The notes under the pieces are model-generated. The model was not told the origin of the DNA. It did not search any database and saw nothing but the letters and a program-made list of their open reading frames with translations. The position numbers and the translations under genes are program-made. Source: Terriglobus saanensis SP1PR4 (GTDB lineage Bacteria; Acidobacteriota; Terriglobia; Terriglobales; Acidobacteriaceae). Taken from it: a stretch of 64,000 bases of DNA. The DNA lies in contig NC_014963.1 in the NCBI RefSeq assembly GCF_000179915.2, positions 2,418,001-2,482,000 on the forward strand, read 5' to 3'. Within the stretch, counting starts at the first letter, position 1, and every line of letters begins with the position of its first letter. Below, piece after piece: positions 16,771 through 24,596 of the stretch.

Positions 16771-17151
16771 TTAGGAGAGAACAGGAGCGGGAGGGCCACG
16801 CTTGAGCCTGCTCCGGTCGCGGGAGATCCGCCACTTAGACTCGGTCTGTGCCGACCCGCAGGGGTGGCTCACGATCGAAGCGAAAATAGCACTGGAATTT
16901 GAAGGACGCACTGCATGGTGAGCGATCACCGATGCCTGCGAGGAGAAAGGACACATCTCGGCAGGACGATTGAATTGAGGGGCTTGCGAAGAAGAACGCT
17001 TCTCTGCCCCGCCCCCTGCACAGAAATGCTTGCCTCCGCGCCTGCAACAGGCAGGCACGTGCTCCTCCGCGTTACGGCTCAGGGCAAAGAGCGGCGACGC
17101 GAGAGGCAGGCCGAAGACGGCCAACAGCAGCATGGAGAGAAGTCTTCTCAC
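16771..17151 (-). CDS. Exported Cys/His-rich protein, CCRxxGKHxC family (copy 2)
   Basis: A paralogue of the protein at 16209: signal peptide (RRLLSMLLLAVFGLPLASPLFA), then VPACCRRGGKHFC, EMCPF, RPSNSS and a terminal KRGPPAPVLS. The Cys-Cys-Arg, Gly-Lys-His, single Cys and Cys-Pro-Phe positions are conserved between the two copies at similar spacing. The GTG at 17151 puts the signal peptide at the N-terminus; the frame is open further to 17265, where it would overlap the oxidoreductase gene. No function is known to me. It sits in a same-strand series: FAD oxidoreductase, this gene, copy 1, TonB receptor. Confidence 0.6.
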   Translation of the reverse strand: MRRLLSMLLLAVFGLPLASPLFALSRNAEEHVPACCRRGGKHFCAGGGAEKRSSSQAPQFNRPAEMCPFSSQASVIAHHAVRPSNSSAIFASIVSHPCGSAQTESKWRISRDRSRLKRGPPAPVLS

Positions 17152-17215
17152 TGAATTGATTGAAGCACTACGGACCTGAACCCGCAAGCTCCGAACGATC
17201 CTTGCGTTCTCTGGG

Positions 17216-18436
17216 CTAAAAAGCCTTCCAACGGACCCGTTCCTGGCGTACACCAAGACCGACAAAACGAGCGGCCATCCCCTGCATCCACCGCGAACGC
17301 GAAGCGATCCTAAATATTAAAGGCATCTTCGATAACTTTCCTGCCAGCGCAGGCTTCAACAAGTTCTTCTGCACGGCACCTTGAAACGTCTGCACAACCT
17401 TCGCCGGCCAAAGCCTGCGCGCCTGCACTTTCTCCACCATGGCATCGGTCAGTCGGCCCTCGCGCAACGGCACGGACAGAAGATTCGCCGTAGCCACCGC
17501 ATCCTGCACCGCCAGATTGATTCCGACACCTCCCACAGGAGACATAGTATGAGCGGCATCGCCGATGCAGAGCATCCCAGGCGCGCTCCACTTGATTAAG
17601 CGATCGACAGAGACCCTCAACAGCTTCACATCATCCCACTTCGCTAGCTCGTTAACCGAAGCACGAAGCTCTGGTGCTGCGACGGCAACATCATGGCGAA
17701 AAGCCTCCAACCCACGGACGTGGATCTCCTCCGCCCCACCCTTATTCACGACATATGCACACTGAAGATAGGCTTGCCGATCAATCGTGATCAGGAACTT
17801 GCCACCGTTGGAATGCATCGAGACCCCTTCCATCTCCGCGTCGTTCTTCTCCACACGAAACCAGAAGACATCAATCGCGGCGTGCTCGTCCTCCACCACA
17901 AGACCGGCTGCTGCACGCACCGTGGAGCTTCGCCCATCCGCTCCGACCGTCAACGTGGCGCGAACCTCCATCGGCCCCTCGGGAGTCTCCGCCTGCACCC
18001 CCACCACACGTTCACTCTCATGCAGAAGGGCCGTCACATTGGCTTCCATCAGAATCGTCAACTTTGGAAGGAGCTTTCCCTTTTCGGCGATGAAATTAAG
18101 AAAATCCCACTGCGGCATGAAGGCGATATACGGGCACGGCGTCTTGAGTTGCGAGAAGTCAACGAGCGTCACTTTCTCCCCGCCAAAATCCCCGCCCAGG
18201 TGGTCCACCTTTTGATGAGGCACTTTCAGGAACTCCTCCAGCAGCCCGAGGTCCTGCATAATCTGCGTCGTGGAGGGATGAACGGTATCTCCTCGAAAAT
18301 CGCGGAGAAAGTCCTTATGCTTCTCAAGCACCACGGTCTCCACGCCTGCCCGCGCCATCAGATACCCCAGCATCATGCCCGCGGGGCCACCTCCTGCAAT
18401 ACAGCAACAGCACTGGACGATTCGTTTTGAGCTCAT
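17216..18436 (-). CDS. FAD-dependent aromatic-ring-hydroxylase-like oxidoreductase
   Basis: A flavoprotein monooxygenase-like enzyme of the UbiH/PHBH superfamily, 406 residues. The N-terminal dinucleotide-binding motif IAGGGPAGMMLGYLMARAGVETVVLEKH is complete, the middle TVGADGRSSTVR matches the DG motif, and CIGDAAHTMSPVGGVGINLAVQDA is the second FAD motif (GD). Four consecutive cysteines (VQCCCCIAG) directly before the glycine motif are unusual. ATG 18436 has GGGAG upstream and fits the motif position, whereas the frame continues to 18643. Substrate is not predictable. It is divergent from the 863-residue exported protein gene. Confidence 0.88.
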   Translation of the reverse strand: MSSKRIVQCCCCIAGGGPAGMMLGYLMARAGVETVVLEKHKDFLRDFRGDTVHPSTTQIMQDLGLLEEFLKVPHQKVDHLGGDFGGEKVTLVDFSQLKTPCPYIAFMPQWDFLNFIAEKGKLLPKLTILMEANVTALLHESERVVGVQAETPEGPMEVRATLTVGADGRSSTVRAAAGLVVEDEHAAIDVFWFRVEKNDAEMEGVSMHSNGGKFLITIDRQAYLQCAYVVNKGGAEEIHVRGLEAFRHDVAVAAPELRASVNELAKWDDVKLLRVSVDRLIKWSAPGMLCIGDAAHTMSPVGGVGINLAVQDAVATANLLSVPLREGRLTDAMVEKVQARRLWPAKVVQTFQGAVQKNLLKPALAGKLSKMPLIFRIASRSRWMQGMAARFVGLGVRQERVRWKAF

Positions 18437-18570
18437 AGACTCCCTCTTCCGATCGCAGTCACCAAAATACCCATCCTTTCGTTGAAACGAAACGGGCAAA
18501 GCACGATTCTCACTCAAAAGCATCTCCCAAAGGAGACTGCGCAAGCCGAAACACCGTCTAAGGGGAAGAT

Positions 18571-21162
18571 ATGAAAAAGCTGCTTCCCTGCCTTGCCCTG
18601 CTTGTTCTTCTTGCGCCGAACCTGCAAGCCGCCGATACCGCACGCTTTGACCTGTCCGGACCGAAGATCGAGGTCAAGGTGACGCGCGGAGACACCGTGC
18701 TCCCGATCTCCCAGGTGCCGAACCTGCAGCCGGGTGACAAGATATGGCTGCACCCTGACCTTCCGCCCACGCAATCCGCACATCTGCTGCTCGTGGCGGT
18801 CTTCCTACGCGGCACCACCAATCCCCCTCCGGATATCTGGTTCACTCGCCTGGAGACCTGGGATAAAAAGACGCGTGCAGAGGGCGTGACCATTACCGTT
18901 CCGGAAGAAGCGCAGCAAGCGCTTCTCTTTGTAGCTCCAGAGACCGGCGGCGACTTCTCCACCTTGAAGTCCGCAGTGAAAGGCCGCCCTGGTATCTTCA
19001 TCCGCGCCTCGGCGGATCTGAACGAGGCCTCCTTTGAACAGGCGCGTATCGAGCGCTATCTCGATGCGATGCGGACAGTTCCACAGGACGACCAGAAAGC
19101 CATTGCCGAGCACTCCCAGAAGCTGGCAGCCACGCTCAACCTGAAGCCGAATCCTGACTGCTTTAAGCTTCCCGTAGATCAGCAGGTCACATGCCTTCGG
19201 CAATCCGGATCGCAGACACTCTTGGAAGATGGCCACGGACAGACTGTCGCGGCTATGCTTTCTAACGGAACCTCGTCAGACTTTATCAACGCAGCGGCAG
19301 CGACGCCCCTCGGCGGCGCTGGCGTCTACTCCGCCTATGTCGGGGCAATCGTCGATGCCGTCCGCCTCATGAGCGGCCTCCATACCGCGCAGTACCAGTA
19401 CATTCCCGCCATTCAGTTCCCTCAAAATCAGACGCTGAATCTGCGCCTCAACGCTCCTCCTTCGTTTCTCAATCCCAAGTCGGTGATTGTGATCGGTCTG
19501 CCCGCGATCCAGAAGGCCGTTCCACCGCCACTGCGTCCGCACGATGCACATCAGGTCGCTTGCCTACTCCAGCCGAAGATGATTCTCCCTCTGGAAGGCG
19601 CTCCGCTGGTCTTCTCGACTGGATTTGCGCACGACCTCGTTCTTCGCCTGAAAGAGGGCGGCAATCTGCCGCTCAAACCGGACGCCTTCGAAGGTGGACT
19701 GGAAGTTGACCGCAATGCGTCTGCGCGGAAGCCTTTGCATGATGCAGGAGATGCCAAGCCCGCTGAGACTTCATCAGCTCCTAAGGGACTTACGACCGAA
19801 GGAACGGTGCATGGCTTCTGGGGCTTCGATGCATTTGAAGGTCCAACCATTGCGATCCAGCAGCTTCCCGGCAAGGACTGGAAGATCGTCGGAAACAATC
19901 AGCTCACCGCCGGACAGGATAACCAGCTTGTTCTGAGTGGCACCGCGACCGCCTGTATCGACCGTATCCAAATCACTACGGAAAAGGGTCGCCCTGTAGA
20001 CGTTGATTTCAAACCAGCGCCGGCCCCACCGAACTCGGATACCCCGCCTGCCAACACGCTGGAACTGCACGTTGCTCTGAAGAACATCAGCCCCGGAGGA
20101 TACTCCCTGCACATTCGCCAGTTTGGCTCGACAACGGAAGACAAACTTGATCTCAAGGGATACACCGGAGCCATCCATCTGGAGAAACTCGCTATGCACC
20201 CGGGCGATCGCACGGCAGTGCTGACCGGCGCGGAACTCGGAGACGTCGAGATGGTAGAGATCGAAGGGGTCACCTTCAAACCGGAGAAATCAGCCAGCGG
20301 CCCTTCCTTGCAACTCACGGCAGAGAAAGGCGTCTCACCTGCCGATCAGGCCACAGCCCAGGCAAAACTCCGCGACGGACGCACGATGCCCGTCAAGATC
20401 ACATTGCAGTCGGCCCGCCCAGGACTCACGCTGCTCTCCAAGACCTCTACTCCGGAAGCCGCGGATAAGACCATGCCCATCACGCTTGGAGATGAGAAAG
20501 CGATCCATGTCACGGCTCCGATGACTTTCGTCGTGCAGTCGGACAAGGCATTCCCACGCACGCAGAAGATTGAAGTCAGCACTGTGGACGGATCGGTCAA
20601 GACGATGCTCTCGCTTGCCGACGCTTCGCTCGTTCTGCAGGATGAGAAAACTGCGATTGCGACCATCACTCCTCTGAAGGCCTTCGGTCCCTCCGCCTTT
20701 GGACCTTTGCAGATGCGTCCTGTGGCCGATGACGGCACCACTGGGGAATGGATGCCTCTCGGCATCCTTGTCCGCACTCCCGCGCTGACCAACATCACCT
20801 GCACGGCCACAGACTGCACTTTGACGGGGAGCAATCTCTTTCTGCTTTCGTCCGTCGGGACGACGGCGGACGCAGCTTCTGCAAAACCAGTCCCCACGGG
20901 CTATGCCGCAGGCTCGCTTACCGTCCCGGTAACGGGCGATCACTCTAAGCTTTATCTCACGCTGCGCGACGATCCGGCTACACCCGCCACGGTGGCTGTT
21001 CCGGGCGCTGAGCCACCTCCTGTTCCTGTTCCAGCAGCCGCGCCGGCACCTGATCCCGCAACAAACATAGCGCCCGCCGCCCCCGCCACGACACCGACTC
21101 CTACGCCAGAGCCAACACCACCGGCATCTGCACCCACATCCACTCCAGTGCCAAAGTCTTAG
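18571..21162 (+). CDS. Large exported protein of unknown function
   Basis: An 863-residue protein with a clear signal peptide (MKKLLPCLALLVLLAPNLQAAD) and GGGGA six bases before the ATG. The mature part is mostly beta-type sequence. Sections such as MHPGDRTAVLTGAELGDVEMVEIEGVTF and a C-terminal LTNITCTATDCTLTGSNLFLLS look like IPT/TIG-type immunoglobulin modules. The pair CFKLPVDQQVTC near residue 195 may form a disulfide. The last 55-60 residues are a Pro/Ala/Thr-rich tail. No catalytic motif is seen, so an envelope or surface role is the best guess. It is divergent from the FAD oxidoreductase. Confidence 0.75.
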   Translation: MKKLLPCLALLVLLAPNLQAADTARFDLSGPKIEVKVTRGDTVLPISQVPNLQPGDKIWLHPDLPPTQSAHLLLVAVFLRGTTNPPPDIWFTRLETWDKKTRAEGVTITVPEEAQQALLFVAPETGGDFSTLKSAVKGRPGIFIRASADLNEASFEQARIERYLDAMRTVPQDDQKAIAEHSQKLAATLNLKPNPDCFKLPVDQQVTCLRQSGSQTLLEDGHGQTVAAMLSNGTSSDFINAAAATPLGGAGVYSAYVGAIVDAVRLMSGLHTAQYQYIPAIQFPQNQTLNLRLNAPPSFLNPKSVIVIGLPAIQKAVPPPLRPHDAHQVACLLQPKMILPLEGAPLVFSTGFAHDLVLRLKEGGNLPLKPDAFEGGLEVDRNASARKPLHDAGDAKPAETSSAPKGLTTEGTVHGFWGFDAFEGPTIAIQQLPGKDWKIVGNNQLTAGQDNQLVLSGTATACIDRIQITTEKGRPVDVDFKPAPAPPNSDTPPANTLELHVALKNISPGGYSLHIRQFGSTTEDKLDLKGYTGAIHLEKLAMHPGDRTAVLTGAELGDVEMVEIEGVTFKPEKSASGPSLQLTAEKGVSPADQATAQAKLRDGRTMPVKITLQSARPGLTLLSKTSTPEAADKTMPITLGDEKAIHVTAPMTFVVQSDKAFPRTQKIEVSTVDGSVKTMLSLADASLVLQDEKTAIATITPLKAFGPSAFGPLQMRPVADDGTTGEWMPLGILVRTPALTNITCTATDCTLTGSNLFLLSSVGTTADAASAKPVPTGYAAGSLTVPVTGDHSKLYLTLRDDPATPATVAVPGAEPPPVPVPAAAPAPDPATNIAPAAPATTPTPTPEPTPPASAPTSTPVPKS

Positions 21163-21166
21163 CCCT

Positions 21167-21276
21167 GTGCCCCATTCTTTCGCGGTTTCATCGCGAAAGG
21201 GTGGGGTCGCGCGGAGCGCACAAACTATATCAGTGAGGAAAAAGCGGATCCCTTCGCTTCGCTACGGGATGACAAA
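21167..21276. repeat. Dispersed palindromic repeat, copy R1 (full form)
   Basis: The most complete copy. It begins with a hairpin module (CCCATTCTTTCGCG paired with CGCGAAAGGGTGGG), then a conserved block GTCGCGCGGAGCGCACAAAC, then a tail ending ATCCCTTCGCTTCGCTACGG. Related copies lie at 22773, 30571, 32671, 37577/38800 and 52487. Confidence 0.85.
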
Positions 21277-21280
21277 TCTG

Positions 21281-21319
21281 TGTCTCTACATGCATGGCAT
21301 CATCGTGCATGTAGAGACA
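21281..21319. terminator. Hairpin terminator between convergent genes
   Basis: A perfect 14-pair stem (21281-21294 with 21306-21319) and 11-base loop lies directly after repeat R1, between the convergent 863-residue protein and oxidoreductase genes. There is no strong T run. Confidence 0.55.
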
Positions 21320-21332
21320 TCCGGACCTTCGA

Positions 21333-22673
21333 TTAAACCAACTTCATCGCATTTGGATCCCACTTCACCACTGCCCCACGTTGCAGACTCAGATTGCTCA
21401 GCAAAGCAGCACCTGCGGCCCGGAAGCCGAACGTCGCATCCTCTACCGGATTCTTCCGCGTACGCACAGAATCGAAGAAGTTCACAAAGTGGTTATAGCC
21501 ATCGTTGTATCCACGCGGAGCCACAAACTTCTCCGAACCTGCCACAGGCGCAGTCAGAGGATGCGGCAATGGATACTTCTTCCGGTATTCCGATGTGATC
21601 TGCTTCTGCATCGCATCCGTATAGGTCCCAATCGAAAGCCCCGGCTCCGACTCGCGTGGAACTCTGCTGAGCGTCAGGCTGTTTCCGGCGATATCGATAG
21701 TGCCCTCAGAACCCGTAAAGAGCAATCCCTCGCTCTCATCACCACCGTCCACGAAGTTCACCCGCAGGCTCAGATTAAAACCCTCTGCATAATCGAAGAG
21801 CGCCAGCATCACGTCCGGAGCGTCGCGCCCGTCCTTCCAGAACCGCAGGCCGCCGGTCGCCATCGCGCGTGTGGGTCCATGGCTTCCTGTAATAAAGTGC
21901 GTTCCGCTGAAGAGATGGACAAAGAGATCACCTGCTACGCCGCTTCCATATTCATGCCACTTCCGCCACTGGAAAAACCGTTCGGCATTGAAGGGGATTT
22001 TCGGAGCCGTTCCCAGGAACCGTGGCCAGTCGCAGGTCTCAAGACTCGCATCCAGTGGCACTGTGTAATTCCATGCGCCATTCGAAGAGTTGCGGTCCCA
22101 CCGCGCCGTCACCATATTGAGCTGCCCGATCGCACCGGACGCCAGCAACTCCTTCGCCTTGGCATAGACCACGGAACTCACGCGCTGACTTCCTACCTGC
22201 AGAATGCGACCCGTCTTGCTCGCCGTCTCAATCATCTCCGGCCCGTCCGAGTAAAGATGGATCATCGGCTTTTCGCAGTAGACGTCCTTGCCCGCCCGCA
22301 TGGCGTCCACGGAAGCCTGCTTATGCCAGTGATCCGGCGTTGCCACGATGACTGCATCGATATCTTTGCGCGCCAGGATCTCGCGATAATCCCGCGTCGT
22401 GAAGATGTCGTTGCCCCAAAGCTCCTTGGAGTGTGCCAGCCGACCGTCATAGCAATCCGCCACAGCCACCAGTTTGACACCCGGCACCTGTACGGCATTT
22501 TTCGTATCGCTCTGCCCCTGGATGCCCGCGCCGATGAGAGCAAACTGAATGGTGTCGTTCGGGCCAATCGTTCGGCCGTTGCCCTGTGCCGCAAAAGCCG
22601 TCATAGGAAGCTGGGTAGCCGCTGCACTCATAGCCGCGGCGGTAAGAAATCGTCGACGATCGAAATTCTGCAT
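21333..22673 (-). CDS. Tat-exported Gfo/Idh/MocA family oxidoreductase
   Basis: A 446-residue NAD(P)-dependent oxidoreductase. It carries a Tat signal (DRRRFLTAAAMSAAATQLPMTAFA), a Rossmann domain starting IQFALIGAGIQGQ, the motif VIVATPDHWHKQ and the catalytic-Lys motif CEKPMIH (about residue 145). The C-terminal alpha/beta domain has GSGVAGDLFVHLFSGTHFI. Enzymes of this family act on sugars, inositols or glycosides, and export by Tat with cofactor is consistent with their folded state. No neighbouring sugar genes define the substrate. A repeat and a terminator separate it from the genes on both sides. Confidence 0.88.
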   Translation of the reverse strand: MQNFDRRRFLTAAAMSAAATQLPMTAFAAQGNGRTIGPNDTIQFALIGAGIQGQSDTKNAVQVPGVKLVAVADCYDGRLAHSKELWGNDIFTTRDYREILARKDIDAVIVATPDHWHKQASVDAMRAGKDVYCEKPMIHLYSDGPEMIETASKTGRILQVGSQRVSSVVYAKAKELLASGAIGQLNMVTARWDRNSSNGAWNYTVPLDASLETCDWPRFLGTAPKIPFNAERFFQWRKWHEYGSGVAGDLFVHLFSGTHFITGSHGPTRAMATGGLRFWKDGRDAPDVMLALFDYAEGFNLSLRVNFVDGGDESEGLLFTGSEGTIDIAGNSLTLSRVPRESEPGLSIGTYTDAMQKQITSEYRKKYPLPHPLTAPVAGSEKFVAPRGYNDGYNHFVNFFDSVRTRKNPVEDATFGFRAAGAALLSNLSLQRGAVVKWDPNAMKLV

Positions 22674-22772
22674 CCGTTCAAGCCCCTTTGGCGACCTGCA
22701 AACGTTTCACACAGCCGCAGAATGAAAGGTAAGTCAATGCATCCGCTCTGTCCAGAGGCCCCAACCGGCTTT

Positions 22773-22892
22773 CTCATCCCGTAGCGTAGCCAAGAGATCT
22801 GCTCGAAAAGGGTGGGATCGCGCGGAGCGCACAAACCGGATTCGTCAGGAAGAAAAGCAGATCCCTTCGCTTTTAGCTACGGGATGACAAAG
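22773..22892. repeat. Dispersed repeat, copy R2, with terminal inverted repeats
   Basis: The central block AAAGGGTGGGATCGCGCGG and the tail GCAGATCCCTTCGC..GCTACGGGATGA match the other copies. At the left end an inverted version of the tail is present (TCATCCCGTAGCGTAGC..AGATCTGC), so this copy is bounded by imperfect inverted repeats of about 28 bases. Confidence 0.75.
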
Positions 22893-22941
22893 TAGTAGTG
22901 CACTCTCAAATTCGACACAACAATTCTGCATTTAAATACAA

Positions 22942-22967
22942 CGAGCCAGTGGAAATCCACTGGCTCG
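22942..22967 (-). terminator. Intrinsic terminator after the permease pair
   Basis: A perfect 11-pair stem (22942-22952 with 22957-22967) with a 4-base loop sits 16 bases downstream of the permease stop. The minus-strand sequence after it is T-rich. Confidence 0.75.
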
Positions 22968-22982
22968 CAAAACAAACGTTGA

Positions 22983-24596
22983 CTATTCCGTTGGAGGCTC
23001 CGGCAACAAGCCCTTCTGGACCCGGCTATGCTTTCGGCTGTATGCAAAGTAAATGACCAAACCAATGATGAGCCACACGATCAGACGAATCCAGTTCGCT
23101 GGCCCAAGTTTCACCATCATGTAGCCATTGAAGAGCACACCCAGAACCGGCACGACCGGTATAGGCCAGACCAATGGCGCACGAAAGGGTCTAACGCGAT
23201 CCGGATCAGCGCGGCGCAGTACGACCACCGCAATACACACAATGACAAATGCCAGCAACGTTCCGATGTTCACCATCTTGCCGATATCGTCGATCGGTGT
23301 CACCGATCCTACAATCGCCGCTAGAAAGCCTGCCAGAATAGTTCCCTTCCAGGGTGTACGGAAGCGGGGATGAATCGCTCCGAAAAACTTTGCAGGAAGG
23401 AGTCCATCGCGCGCCATCGCGTAGAGTACGCGGCTCTGTCCAAACAACATCACAAGCATTACTGACGTCAGACCCGCCAGCGCGCCGATTGTGATGATAT
23501 GCGAAGCCACTACAAGGTGATGCTCCATGAACGCGCGTGCCACCGGAGCTTCAAGGTTGATATTTGGCCAGTACACCATCCCCGTCAGCACCGCGGCCAC
23601 ACCGATATACAGCACCGTGCAAATCGCCAGTGACGCAATCAAACCGATGGGCAGATCGCGCTGAGGATTCTTGGCCTCCTGCGCCGTCGTCGACACCGCA
23701 TCGAAGCCGATATAGCTGAAGAACACTAGCCCTGCCGCCAGGCCGATACCCCCCATACCAAAGGGCGCGTAGCTGTGCCAGTCGTGGCCCCAGTTGTTGC
23801 GGTCCACATAGTGCGATCCAAGTCCGAGCACGAAGAGCACGACCGCCAGCTTAACCATCACGATAGCTGAATTGAACTTCGCCGACTCCTGCACACCGAC
23901 CACCAGCACTGCCGTGATCAGAAGCGCAATCAGGAATGCGGGGAGGTTGAAGCCAATCTCTACGCCAAAAATCTTCGGTGCATTCAGCAGCGCGTGAGCC
24001 TGTACCACCATCGCGTCCGTGGGATGAGCTACGAGCGCGCCCAGAGCGTCGGCAAAGCTCTTCGATCCAGCAACCAATCCCGGCTGCGTCTTCTCCAGGA
24101 TCCCCCGCGCAACCATGTCCATCGCCGTCCGCAGACCGGTCCAGTGGTCATATGCCAGCCACAGAGGAAAGTGCAGGCCAAAGATATCCAGAAACTCCAC
24201 AAAATGGTTGGACCAGCCCGAACTCACCGTGCTCGCGCCCATCGCATACTCGAGCGTCAAATCCCAACCGATGATCCAGGCAAACAGCTCGCCCAGCGTC
24301 GCATAGGCATACGTGTAAGCCGATCCTGCCAGCGGAATCATCGCCGCGAACTCCGCATAGCAAAGTCCCGCAAACGCGCATCCCAGACCGCTCAGCACAA
24401 AGGCCAGCATCAAAGCTGGCCCTGCCGAATGTGCCCCAATTCCGCTCAATACAAAAATACCGGCGCCGATGACGGCGCCAATACCCATGGAAGTGAGAGC
24501 AAAAGGTCCCAGGGTTCGCTTCAAAGTGTGCGATCCCTGCTCCTGTGATTCGCTCATCAGAGCTTCCATCGTCTTACGTGCAAACAAATTTGCCAT
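22983..24596 (-). CDS. APC-family cationic amino-acid transporter-like permease
   Basis: A 537-residue permease with 12-14 membrane segments. The start of segment 1, MGIGAVIGAGIFVLSG, is the APC substrate/ion-binding motif. YAEFAAMIPLAGSAYTYAYATLGELFAWIIGWDLTLEYA is typical of the CAT/YfnA subgroup, as is FFSYIGFDAVSTTAQEAKNPQRDLPIGL. Such proteins take up amino acids by proton symport. A long loop with hydrophilic sequence follows WLAYDHWTGL. The start codon overlaps the stop of the upstream permease gene (TGATG), so the two are translationally coupled. Confidence 0.9.
   Translation of the reverse strand: MANLFARKTMEALMSESQEQGSHTLKRTLGPFALTSMGIGAVIGAGIFVLSGIGAHSAGPALMLAFVLSGLGCAFAGLCYAEFAAMIPLAGSAYTYAYATLGELFAWIIGWDLTLEYAMGASTVSSGWSNHFVEFLDIFGLHFPLWLAYDHWTGLRTAMDMVARGILEKTQPGLVAGSKSFADALGALVAHPTDAMVVQAHALLNAPKIFGVEIGFNLPAFLIALLITAVLVVGVQESAKFNSAIVMVKLAVVLFVLGLGSHYVDRNNWGHDWHSYAPFGMGGIGLAAGLVFFSYIGFDAVSTTAQEAKNPQRDLPIGLIASLAICTVLYIGVAAVLTGMVYWPNINLEAPVARAFMEHHLVVASHIITIGALAGLTSVMLVMLFGQSRVLYAMARDGLLPAKFFGAIHPRFRTPWKGTILAGFLAAIVGSVTPIDDIGKMVNIGTLLAFVIVCIAVVVLRRADPDRVRPFRAPLVWPIPVVPVLGVLFNGYMMVKLGPANWIRLIVWLIIGLVIYFAYSRKHSRVQKGLLPEPPTE

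Larger units (their letters stand above)
22674..22982. other. Intergenic region with repeat R2 and a terminator
   Basis: No gene seen. It holds the R2 repeat copy (22773-22892) and a hairpin terminator (22942-22967), which are listed separately. Confidence 0.6.

Noticed and set aside
21381-22784. 467-codon plus-strand frame inside the oxidoreductase gene
   Set aside because: Antisense shadow of the Gfo/Idh/MocA gene with low-complexity basic composition.
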